Part shown: piece after piece, positions 17,803-25,522 of the stretch | How the letters are laid out: every line of letters starts with the position of its first letter | How positions within the stretch are numbered: the stretch's first letter is position 1 | Assembly: GCA_035649635.1 (NCBI GenBank) | Contig: DASRJE010000015.1 | Location: forward strand, 1-64,000 | Length of the DNA: 64,000 nucleotides | Direction: 5' to 3' | DNA from: Gp6-AA40 sp035649635 | GTDB lineage: Bacteria > Acidobacteriota > Vicinamibacteria > Vicinamibacterales > UBA2999 | Translations under genes and position numbers: made by a program | The notes under the pieces: generated by a model | What the model saw: the letters and a program-made list of their open reading frames with translations, nothing else | What the model was told of the DNA's origin: nothing | Databases searched by the model: none

Positions 17803-18125
17803 GACGCGAAATTATCCCTCAGGAAAGAATGATGGCCCGTCGCCGCTCGCGGCACTGAATACTGCCGTCGTCGCGCCGATACCAAGGAGCAGGGGTCGAC
17901 GTGGCGGCGGCCGTAAGGCCGACGCGGCGTCGGAGGCATCTGGGGGGCGGCGAATGTCGCGAAGGACGATCTCCATGTGCCTGTCGATGGGCGCATCAAG
18001 TGGCGTGCCGCCGCCAACGGCCTGAAAACTGTCCTGGGATATCGACCGCTGTTCGCTCTTGGGACACGGCGTCCGGACCCGGACGGGGACCCGCAGGCCG
18101 GCCCTGTTTGGTACGATAGGAAGAG
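17803..18125. other. Divergent promoter region, no gene (323 bp)
   Basis: I find no credible coding sequence. Visible structure: a small hairpin CGGCC-gtaa-GGCCG (17908-17921) and the near-palindrome GTCCGG-ac-CCGGAC (18071-18084), about 40 bp before the plus-strand ATG. TACGAT at about 18113 could be a -10 element for the downstream gene, but no matching -35 is obvious. The GTG start of the sigma-54 regulator is on the other side. Confidence 0.4.
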
Positions 18126-19007
18126 ATGATCAAAGGTTGCCGGTGGTTGATGGCCGCTTTGGCATTTGCGGCCCTGTCGATGTCGGTTCCGGGGGCGCAG
18201 GAACGGCCTTTGCCGGATCAGCAGGCCTTCCTGAAGGAGACCCGAAAACACCTCCAAAGGGACAGCTCGGTTCAGCGAAGCTACATGTATGTCGAGACCC
18301 GGCGCGAGGTGAAGCTCGACAAGGATGGGGTCATCCAGGAGCAATCAACCAAAGTCTTCGAGAGCTACCCCGGGCTTCCCGGCCAGCCTCGGTGGGAGCG
18401 CCTGATCTCGGAAAACGGCCAGCCAGTGTCTGCGGAGGAACTGGCGGAACAGGATCGCGCTCGCGCTCAGAAAGCCAACGCGATGGCCAAGCGGCTCGAG
18501 ACCGAGCCCGTCAAAGAACAGGCCCGCCAGGAACGCGACTGGCAGAAGCTGCGTGACGAGCGCGACGAGGCCGTCGCCGACATCTATACCGTGTTCGACG
18601 TCAAGATGACCGGGCGCGAGCGCATCGAGGGTCATGACACGATCGCCTTCACGCTGACCCCACGGCCGGACTCGAAGCCCAAAACCCGTGAAGGCGAGAT
18701 GATGAAGCACTTCTCGGTGCAGGCGTGGATCAGCGAGAGCGACCACGAGCTCGTGAAGCTCGAGGCCAACGCGATTGACAATCTCTCGTGGGGATTCGGG
18801 GTCCTTGCGCGGCTGCACAAGGGAGCCCACCTGTCATTCCTGCGGCGCAAGGTCAACGGTGAAGTGTGGCTTCCCGCCGTCGCGAATTACAACGGCAGCG
18901 CCCGCGTCGGTCTTCTCTTCACGCTGCGGCGCAGCGGCTCATCCGAGTATTCGGGCTACAAGAAGTTCTCGGTCGACACCTCGTCGAGTTTCCACACACC
19001 AAAGTAG
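18126..19007 (+). CDS. Secreted LolA-like protein of unknown function
   Basis: The 293-residue protein has a signal peptide (about 1-24, ending VPGAQ), then a highly charged, probably coiled-coil segment rich in Glu/Arg/Gln (about 90-150; ELAEQDRARAQKANAMAKRL). Its C-terminal half is a beta-rich domain with the feel of LolA/LppX folds: YTVFDVKMTGRERIEGHDTI, FSVQAWISESDHELVKLEA, KVNGEVWLPAVANYNGSARV. Such domains carry lipids or hydrophobic molecules in the periplasm; this is a fold guess, not a family match. AGGAAG lies just before the ATG. The stop TAG merges into a hairpin repeat. Confidence 0.65.
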   Translation: MIKGCRWLMAALAFAALSMSVPGAQERPLPDQQAFLKETRKHLQRDSSVQRSYMYVETRREVKLDKDGVIQEQSTKVFESYPGLPGQPRWERLISENGQPVSAEELAEQDRARAQKANAMAKRLETEPVKEQARQERDWQKLRDERDEAVADIYTVFDVKMTGRERIEGHDTIAFTLTPRPDSKPKTREGEMMKHFSVQAWISESDHELVKLEANAIDNLSWGFGVLARLHKGAHLSFLRRKVNGEVWLPAVANYNGSARVGLLFTLRRSGSSEYSGYKKFSVDTSSSFHTPK

Positions 19008-19009
19008 AG

Positions 19010-19055
19010 GCGCGTCCTTAGACGCGCTTGTGACCACGGCGGGTCTACCCGCCGT
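19010..19055. repeat. Two adjacent hairpins, GTAGAGGCGCGTC family
   Basis: GCGCGTC (19010-19016) and GACGCGC (19021-19027) flank CTTA. ACGGCGGGT (19036-19044) and ACCCGCCGT (19047-19055) flank CT. The stop codon of the upstream gene is the TAG of the GTAGAGG that opens the repeat, the same geometry as at 49.09 kb. It sits between convergent genes and may act as a bidirectional transcript end. Confidence 0.7.
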
Positions 19056-19119
19056 TACCTATTCGGATTTCAGCGTCTGTGCCGGATCCACCGCGAGCGC
19101 GCGTCTGGCGTTCTGGGCC

Positions 19120-21531
19120 CTAGACTTCTCGCAACGTTCGCGCTGGATCGACATTGAGCGCCCGCCGTGCCGGCGCCCACACCGCACTCAGCCCGATGGC
19201 AGCCATCACGATCCCTACCAGGAGGATGACGAGCGGATCGCGCGCGGACGCATGAAACATGACCGAGCGGAGGAGCGGCGCGCCGGCGACGCTGAGCGCG
19301 ATGCCGATGAGGGCGCCGGTTGCGAGGAGTGCCGATGTTCGAGTGAGCACCGATTGCACGGCCTGCAACGGCCGGGCGCCAATCGCGACGCGGATCCCGA
19401 TATCCCGCGTTCGTGTCGTCACCGAATACGTCGCGAGGCCGTAGACACCAATGATCGCGAGCAACACAGCGAGTACACCGAACGCGGTGAGGGCGACACC
19501 GGCTGCGCGGGCTGGGAGAAACGCAACTGCGATCGCGTCTGCCAGGCTGCCGCGACTGAGCAAGGGCACGCGCGGATCGAGAGCGGTGAGGATCCGCTCG
19601 ATGTCGCGTTGCAGGCTTGCGACCGCACGCGACGATCGCGCGAGCAATACCATCGAGGACGAGTACGACTGAGCGACCGGCCTGAACATCGCCGGTTGTG
19701 GTGCTTCGACCAGCGAACCGTATTTGCCGTCGTCCACGACGCCCACGACCCGGACCAAGCGACCGGCCAACGTCCGAAATCGCATGTTGACGGCATCCTC
19801 GGTGAGCAGGACCTGCCGGGCAAAAGCACGATTGACGATCGCCACCGCCTCGCTCTGGAAACGATCATTCACCGTGAATGTGCGGCCGGAAACCACGGGC
19901 ATTTCGAGCACTTCGAGAATCTGAAGCGACACCTCGTACACCAGAGCCTCGATGCGGCGCGCCGCAGCCGGATCGACATCCGCCGGGATCACTGTCGCGG
20001 TCGATCGTTCCAGGGTGAGCGGAAGGGCGCTCGTGAAGCCGGCCGCCGTGACTCCCGGAAGTGTGGACACTGCATCGATCGCACGCTGCTGAAAGCGGAG
20101 TCCGTCCTGCGGTGTATATCCTGCAGATGACACGTCGAGTCCGATGGCGACCACGCCGTCCGTATTAAATCCAATTGGAACATTCAGCGCGGCATTGAGG
20201 CTTCGAATCGAGACGACGCTGGCCGAGATCACGACGCAGCACAAGGCCACTTGAGCGGCGAGGAATATGTCACGCAAGCGCCATCCGAAGGCCACAGGGG
20301 CCGAGGACGAGGCAACGAGTCGCGCCGGATTTGTCCGCCACGCCTGCCGGAGCGGGGCAAGGGCTGCGATCATGGCCGTACCCGTCGTCGCCACGGTGGT
20401 GAAGGCAATGACGATGAGATCAGGCTCAACGTCGAACTGAACCGGAAACGCCAACGGTAGCTGCCATCCGCTGAGGATGTGCAGGAGCGCAACGGCGAGG
20501 ACGTAGCCAGCGGCGCCGCCGATCGCCGAGAGGAGCGCAATCTCGGTGAACACGTAGCGGAGGACATCGGCTCGTGAACCGCCGATCGCCAGGCGAATCG
20601 CGATTTCGCGGAAGCGATCGACCATGCGAGACGAGAGCAAGCTGCCGAGATTGGCGCAGCCGGCCAGAAGTACGAGCCCCGACAGAAACATCAGCCCGAG
20701 CATGAACGCGCGAAGAGGCGCACGGCCCATGCTGCCGAGAAGACCCGGCGGGACGAGCTGAAAACCGACACCTTTGAAGGAGTCAGGGTAGATAGGCGCC
20801 AGGGCATTCGCGACGCTGTTCAGATCCGCGATGCCCTGAGCAGCGGTGATGCCGTCGCGCAGACGGCCGACGAGGAACAAATTGCGGGTATTGCGGATGT
20901 CGAGCCAGCTTCGCGCTTCGATTTGAGGCTGCATCGCCATCGGGATCCAAACGTCGGGGCGATAGAAGATCTCAGTGCCTTGAAAGCCTTGCGGAGCAAC
21001 GCCAAGCACGGTGTAGGGAAGGTTGTTGATACGAACTGCGCGGCCGACGATCGACGGATCGCCGCCGAATCGCCGCTGCCAGCTGTCGAAGCTGAGGACT
21101 GCGACCGGCGAGGCCCCCGGCGCTCCATCGTCTGCTGCCGCGAACAGGCGGCCGAGGGCAGGTCGAACACCAAGCAATTCGAAATAGTTGCCGGTCGCGA
21201 GATATCCCCAGACGTGCTGGGCGCCGGCGTCACTCTGCAGCGCCATCGGGCTGATCCGGTACCCTGCCAGATCGGAGAACGTGGACACCCGCGTTTTGAG
21301 ATCGCGGTAATCGGGTACGGATTGCGTGATCCCGCCATCGGTCGTCTCGAGAAAGAACACCTGGCCCGGTGCCGCGATCGGCAACGGTCGAAGCAGGATC
21401 GCTTCGAGCACGCTGAAGACGGTCGCGTTGGCGCCGATCCCGAGAGCGAGTGTGATGAGGGCGATCGCCGTTAAAGAAGGACTCTTTCGCAGAGACCGAA
21501 CGGCAAATCTGATATCGGCAATCACGCTCAC
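19120..21531 (-). CDS. ADOP family ABC permease (last gene of the array)
   Basis: The 803-residue protein has TM1 at about 20-42 after DIRFAVRSLRKSPSLTA, a periplasmic core to about 268, TM2-TM5 (about 273-440) with coupling motif EIAIRLAIGGSRADVL, a second core, and TM6-TM8 (about 675-790) with RDIGIRVAIGARPLQAV. The tail DPARTLREV ends in Val, while nearly all other array members end in Glu or Asp. GTG 21531 is the longest start; GTG 21525 has a better-spaced AAGGTG. It lies 38 bp after the ATPase gene with a hairpin in between, so this permease and that ATPase form the most obvious dedicated pair in the array. Confidence 0.92.
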   Translation of the reverse strand: MSVIADIRFAVRSLRKSPSLTAIALITLALGIGANATVFSVLEAILLRPLPIAAPGQVFFLETTDGGITQSVPDYRDLKTRVSTFSDLAGYRISPMALQSDAGAQHVWGYLATGNYFELLGVRPALGRLFAAADDGAPGASPVAVLSFDSWQRRFGGDPSIVGRAVRINNLPYTVLGVAPQGFQGTEIFYRPDVWIPMAMQPQIEARSWLDIRNTRNLFLVGRLRDGITAAQGIADLNSVANALAPIYPDSFKGVGFQLVPPGLLGSMGRAPLRAFMLGLMFLSGLVLLAGCANLGSLLSSRMVDRFREIAIRLAIGGSRADVLRYVFTEIALLSAIGGAAGYVLAVALLHILSGWQLPLAFPVQFDVEPDLIVIAFTTVATTGTAMIAALAPLRQAWRTNPARLVASSSAPVAFGWRLRDIFLAAQVALCCVVISASVVSIRSLNAALNVPIGFNTDGVVAIGLDVSSAGYTPQDGLRFQQRAIDAVSTLPGVTAAGFTSALPLTLERSTATVIPADVDPAAARRIEALVYEVSLQILEVLEMPVVSGRTFTVNDRFQSEAVAIVNRAFARQVLLTEDAVNMRFRTLAGRLVRVVGVVDDGKYGSLVEAPQPAMFRPVAQSYSSSMVLLARSSRAVASLQRDIERILTALDPRVPLLSRGSLADAIAVAFLPARAAGVALTAFGVLAVLLAIIGVYGLATYSVTTRTRDIGIRVAIGARPLQAVQSVLTRTSALLATGALIGIALSVAGAPLLRSVMFHASARDPLVILLVGIVMAAIGLSAVWAPARRALNVDPARTLREV

Positions 21532-21543
21532 CTTCAGTTGGAG

Positions 21544-21563
21544 TGTCCGGCCTTAGCCGGGCC
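21544..21563. repeat. Short GTGTCCGGC-TTA-GCCGG hairpin
   Basis: CCGGC (21547-21551) and GCCGG (21556-21560) flank CTTA, preceded by GTGT. It sits in the 38-bp spacer between ATPase and permease. The same hairpin with a perfect 8-bp stem occurs at 53.22 kb. Confidence 0.5.
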
Positions 21564-21569
21564 GTGATC

Positions 21570-22310
21570 TCAACTCTGCTCGATGTATCCGTCGCGCAGC
21601 TTGATGACACGATCGCCGTACGCGGCGTTGGCTTCCGAGTGCGTCACCTGGACGATCGTCGTGCCCTGTTCGTTGAGCCGCTTGAACAGCTCCATGATTT
21701 CCTGTCCCTGCGACGAGTGCAGGTTCCCCGTCGGTTCGTCCGCCAGAATCACGGCGGGGTTGGCAACGATCGCGCGCGCGACCCCGACGAGCTGTTGTTG
21801 TCCGCCGGACAGCTGATTGGGATAGAGATCCTTTTTCGCCACGATGCCGAAGCGATCGAGCACGCTTGCGACGGTGCCCTGGCGTTCCGATTTCTTGACG
21901 TCGCGATACGACAGCGGAAGCTCGATGTTCTCGTAGACAGTCAGGTTGTCGAGCAGGTGATAGCTCTGGAACACGAACCCGATGTGGCGCTTCTGCAGGG
22001 CGGCGCGATCTTTTTGCGCCAGCGCATGGATGGGATGTCCCATCAGGTAGTACTCGCCGCTCCAGGCGCTGTCGTGCATGCCGAGAATGTGGAGGAGCGT
22101 GGACTTGCCAGCCCCCGACGGCCCCATGATCGAAACGAACTCGCCTGGCTTGATGTCGAGTGCGATACGACGCAGGACAAAGACTTGCCCCGCTCCGACG
22201 GGGAACGACTTCTCGACGCTCTTGAGCGACATGAGCGGAGCTGTCGGATCGAGTTGCGGGGGCTCGGTCAGGGCCGAGGAGGACGAGCGTCTGAAGATCA
22301 TGGTTATCAA
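21570..22310 (-). CDS. MacB/LolD-type ABC transporter ATPase, atypical signature and D-loop
   Basis: The 246-residue protein has an N-terminal extension of about 27 residues, Walker A GPSGAGKS (63-70), Q-loop FVFQSYHLL, signature LSGGQQQ (167-173), Walker B VILADEP (187-193) and H-loop VTHSE. Two positions depart from the family norm: the residue after LSGGQQQ is Leu rather than Arg, and the D-loop reads GNLHSSQG where most members have GNLDS. The other array ATPase has the standard residues. From memory, NLHSSQ recurs in acidobacterial ATPases, so this may be a subfamily trait. AAGGGA precedes the ATG. It energises at least the permease downstream. Confidence 0.93.
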   Translation of the reverse strand: MITMIFRRSSSSALTEPPQLDPTAPLMSLKSVEKSFPVGAGQVFVLRRIALDIKPGEFVSIMGPSGAGKSTLLHILGMHDSAWSGEYYLMGHPIHALAQKDRAALQKRHIGFVFQSYHLLDNLTVYENIELPLSYRDVKKSERQGTVASVLDRFGIVAKKDLYPNQLSGGQQQLVGVARAIVANPAVILADEPTGNLHSSQGQEIMELFKRLNEQGTTIVQVTHSEANAAYGDRVIKLRDGYIEQS

Positions 22311-22375
22311 TCCCTTGTTGTGAGCCGGCGAATCCCAGGGCTTGGGCGAATCCCATCAATCCCCGTGCCGGGTGG

Positions 22376-22590
22376 CTGCCAAGTGGTCCGGACTAGCCAG
22401 GACGCTGCCCCTGATATCCGGGCAGCGTGACCGGCTAGTCTGGCAGTATCTCTCGCCGCGCTTCGCGCGGCAGCCCGTTGTGCGGACCAGCAACCAGGAC
22501 AAAATACACGTTTCGGGCCGCACAACAGGCCAGAACCACTACGAAATTTACGCGATCCGGGGGGCAATTTGTTCGACGACGGGAAATCGT
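22376..22590. repeat. Hairpin-dense part of a 509-bp spacer
   Basis: The spacer 22311-22819 has no gene. It carries in order: a long imperfect cruciform (CTGCCA 22376 to TGGCAG 22446) whose core ACGCTGCCC / GGGCAGCGT (22402-22410, 22420-22428) is perfect; GCCGCGC-ttc-GCGCGGC (22455-22471); GTTGTGCGG / CCGCACAAC (22477-22485, 22518-22526) with a 32-nt loop; and a smaller GACGA...TCGTC pair near 22574-22592. An AT-rich element follows at 22669. Such density suggests a structured RNA leader or a nest of palindromic repeats. Confidence 0.6.
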
Positions 22591-22668
22591 CGTCCCGCAA
22601 GCGGACAGGGGCAACTTCCGGCCCCAGAAGTCCCAACGCCCAACTCACGGCTTCCATTTCTGATTCTT

Positions 22669-22809
22669 GATCTTTGATTGTTGAATCGTTGTCGATTGTT
22701 GAACTTAGATTAGCGATTGATTGATCGATCAGCTTGGCCGTTTCGTGCCATCAATCACCAAACAACAATCCAAAATCATCAACGAATCGATAGTCAAAGA
22801 TCAAAGATC
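22669..22809. repeat. AT-rich palindromic element A
   Basis: The left arm opens GATCTTTGATTGTTGAATCG; the right arm closes with CAACGAATCG and TCAAAGATC. The arms are imperfectly complementary over roughly 45 nt. It is far more AT-rich than the flanking genes. Unlike the other four copies it abuts a permease 3' end (10 bp from the stop at 22820) rather than a permease start codon. Confidence 0.75.
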
Positions 22810-22819
22810 AGCAATAGAT

Positions 22820-25342
22820 CTAGTCAGTTTTGAGCGCAGCGATCGGATCGACGCGAGCCGCGCGCCGTGCCGGTAGGTAGCTGGCCGTGAGCGTCGCGGC
22901 CAGGAGCAGGGTGCACGAAGCCAGAGCCACGACGGGATCCAATGTGCTGACCTCGAAGAGCAACGCTTGAAGCAGCCCGGCTACCCACAGCGAAGCGACC
23001 AGCCCTGCGGCCGTACCGGCAGCCGTCAACACCAGCGCATCGCGGAACACATCGCGCGTGAGGTCGCGCGGCCTGGCGCCGAGTGCGAGCCGCACACCAA
23101 ATTCCTGCGTGCGGCGGGCGACGGAATAAGACAATACGCCGTACAGTCCCACACAGCCGAGCAGCAACGACAGCGCACCAAATACGGCGGCCAGATACGT
23201 CACGAGCCGTTCGCGGAGGACGTTGCGTTCGATTTGAAGCGCCATCGTGGCGGCGTTGTCGAGCACCAGTCCGGGTTCCGCGCGCCGCAGTCCAGCACTG
23301 ACAGATGACACTGCCTGGTTCACATCACCGCTCACTTGTACGGCGAGGTTGTGAGACTGGCTGGGCCACTGGCGAATCGGGAAGTAAACCATCGCCACTG
23401 GTGCGTCCCTGAGCATGTAGGGGCGAACGTCACCCACGACGCCGACGATCTCCGCCGTGAACTCACGGTCGCCGATGCGGTGGCCGATCGGATCTCCCCC
23501 AGGAAAGTAGCGGTCTGCGATCGACTGGCTCACGATAGCGACGAGGGCTCCACCTTCTTTGTCGCGGTCATCGAACTCGCGCCCGGCCGTCACTGGAATG
23601 CCGACCGTGGAGAAGTAGCCCGGCCCGACGTAGTTTTCGTTCAGATCGATGTCGTCGTCAGTGCGACCGTCCAGTGCATACAAGCCACTGTAAGAGCAGT
23701 CGGCGAGCAGCCCGCACGTCGAGACGGCCGCCGAGACCACTCCACCAGTCGAGTTGACGGCAGTGACGAGTCGCGAGTTGAGCGCAGCGATTTGGTCAGG
23801 GCGGTAACCGCTGGCGGCCGGATTGAACGACACCGAAACAAGGTGCTCCGTGTCAAAGCCAGGATCGACTCTCGCGAAATTCATCAGGCTGCGCCCGAGA
23901 AGTACTGCCGAGAACACGACCACGACGGCAAGCGCCACTTGCGCCGCAACCAACGGCCGCATGCCCCGCAAGATCGAAGGCATTGCGAGGCTGGTTCGCG
24001 ATGTGCTGACGACGGTCGCGGCTTCATCGCCGCGTCCGGCGCGTAACGCGGGCAGCAACCCGCACAGGAGTGCAGTCGCCAACGACACGCCGGCGGTGAA
24101 CATGAAGACCCGGTTATCCGGTGTGTAGACCTCGGGTAGTCGATCGCGCGACGTGGAGAGGAACGCGCTTGCCAGCAGACCACTGGACCAAAGTCCAGCC
24201 AGCCACCCGGCGGCTCCTCCCAGTCCCGCCAGCAGTGTGCTTTCAACCAGCCCCTGCTGCAGCAGTCGCGTACGACTGGCGCCAACCGCGATGCGAATGG
24301 CGATCTCCCGCGCCCGCCCCGCCGACCTCGCGAGCAGGAGGTCGGCGACGTTGGCACACGCGATGAGCAGCACGACCGCGACCATCACCGTGAGCGCGAT
24401 GAATGGCTGCGACAGTTGCGCACGCATCCGGGAGAACCCTCGCGTGAACGATTGCACGACGAGGGCATTCGACAAGATCTCTGAACGTACGCGCGAGTCA
24501 TCGATCGCGGGGGCCATGTCCTGCACCGCTGCGCGATTTGCGATCTCGAGCGCCGCGCGAGCCTGCCCCAGGTCCACTGAAGGAATGCGACCGATGATAT
24601 TGAGCCAGGCCATGCGGTCCTGCGTCATCCACGGTTGATCGACGTCGACCTCACCATACGAGCTGGCATTGTTGCGGTACTGCAGGCCCTGCTGCATCGT
24701 CAGGGGCAACCACAAATCGGCGCGAGCGTCGCTCCACGCACCGATAAAACCGGGCGGAGCGATGCCGATGATGGTGGTGGGGATTCCGCTGACGAGGAGC
24801 GTCTGGCCGAACACGTTGGCGCTACCGAGGCGCTCCCTCCACAGCCGATCGCCGATCACGGCGACCGGAGCAGGGCTCACAGGTCGTACATCGGGAATGC
24901 CGATGACCCTTCCTTGCGTAACGCGGACATTGAGCGTCGCGAAATACTCACCGGAGACCAGCTGCGCGCGGACGGTTTCCGACTGTGTCTCTCCTGGAAA
25001 GCGAACCACGAGGGAAGTGGTTCGCGTCATCGCCGCCAGCGATCCGCGAGTGCCCAGGGCGTCTCGAAGTCGCTCGAAGCGTGGGTACGAGAACCGCGTG
25101 TATCGACCCGTCCCGCCACTCGCATCCGGGCTGCCCTCGCGTGGCTGTTCGTACAGCGCGACGAGCTCCTGTGGTGCCGGCACGTTGAGCGGCTTGAACA
25201 TCACCGCGTCGAGCAGCGTGAAGATTGCGGAGTTGGCGCCAATACCGAGCGCGAGGGTGATGATCGCCGCCGCGGCAAAGCCGGGTGTGCGTCTAAGTGA
25301 CCGAACGGCGTATTTCAAATCCTGAAGGATAGTTTCAATCAT
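22820..25342 (-). CDS. ADOP family ABC permease
   Basis: The 840-residue protein begins MIETILQDLKYAVRSLRRTP, then TM1 (about 22-44) with LALGIGANSAIFTLLDAV. TM2 starts near 311 (FIALTVMVAVVLLIACANVA), followed by coupling motif EIAIRIAVGASRTRLL, TM3 about 365-388, TM4 405-427 and TM5 460-480. The last three helices span about 715-828 and it ends DPIAALKTD. The first periplasmic domain carries a Gly/Ser-rich insertion (REGSPDASGGTGRYTRF, about 70-86) not seen in its neighbours, and the second holds Cys residues (VSTCGLLADCSYSG) that could form a disulfide. AT-rich elements lie on both sides of the gene. Confidence 0.94.
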   Translation of the reverse strand: MIETILQDLKYAVRSLRRTPGFAAAAIITLALGIGANSAIFTLLDAVMFKPLNVPAPQELVALYEQPREGSPDASGGTGRYTRFSYPRFERLRDALGTRGSLAAMTRTTSLVVRFPGETQSETVRAQLVSGEYFATLNVRVTQGRVIGIPDVRPVSPAPVAVIGDRLWRERLGSANVFGQTLLVSGIPTTIIGIAPPGFIGAWSDARADLWLPLTMQQGLQYRNNASSYGEVDVDQPWMTQDRMAWLNIIGRIPSVDLGQARAALEIANRAAVQDMAPAIDDSRVRSEILSNALVVQSFTRGFSRMRAQLSQPFIALTVMVAVVLLIACANVADLLLARSAGRAREIAIRIAVGASRTRLLQQGLVESTLLAGLGGAAGWLAGLWSSGLLASAFLSTSRDRLPEVYTPDNRVFMFTAGVSLATALLCGLLPALRAGRGDEAATVVSTSRTSLAMPSILRGMRPLVAAQVALAVVVVFSAVLLGRSLMNFARVDPGFDTEHLVSVSFNPAASGYRPDQIAALNSRLVTAVNSTGGVVSAAVSTCGLLADCSYSGLYALDGRTDDDIDLNENYVGPGYFSTVGIPVTAGREFDDRDKEGGALVAIVSQSIADRYFPGGDPIGHRIGDREFTAEIVGVVGDVRPYMLRDAPVAMVYFPIRQWPSQSHNLAVQVSGDVNQAVSSVSAGLRRAEPGLVLDNAATMALQIERNVLRERLVTYLAAVFGALSLLLGCVGLYGVLSYSVARRTQEFGVRLALGARPRDLTRDVFRDALVLTAAGTAAGLVASLWVAGLLQALLFEVSTLDPVVALASCTLLLAATLTASYLPARRAARVDPIAALKTD

Positions 25343-25354
25343 TGTTGAATAGGT

Positions 25355-25501
25355 GATCTTTGATCTGCGATTCGTTGTTGATTGTCGACTTGTGATTCGT
25401 GATTTGTTCAGTCAGGTCTCTGCCATATCCGGCGACGATCAATCAAAACCAAATCAACAATCAGCAATCACAAATCCAAAACGAATCACGAATCAAAGAT
25501 C
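25355..25501. repeat. AT-rich palindromic element B
   Basis: The left arm runs GATCTTTGATCTGCGATTCG then TTGTTGATTG...; the right arm ends AACGAATCACGAATCAAAGATC-like. The complementary arms exceed 45 nt with a central loop near 25415-25435. Exactly 12 nt separate the element from ATG 25342, as in copies C and D, and no Shine-Dalgarno is present in that gap. Confidence 0.8.
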
Positions 25502-25522
25502 GACCAGTCCCAAATGTTCTTG

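Noticed and set aside
16426..17832. Long open frame on the plus strand opposite the sigma-54 regulator (about 468 codons).
   Set aside because: It mirrors the NtrC-like gene codon by codon, has Arg/His-rich composition and no recognisable domain. Antisense open frames are common in GC-rich DNA.
19010..19055. Hairpins considered as simple rho-independent terminators.
   Set aside because: No T-run follows on either strand and homologous hairpins occur inside operons, so a repeat family fits better. A role in transcript ends remains possible.
22477..22526. GTTGTGCGG ... CCGCACAAC pair considered as an integron attC site.
   Set aside because: The order is wrong (GTT half first), the R-box consensus is not met, and no integrase or cassette gene is nearby.
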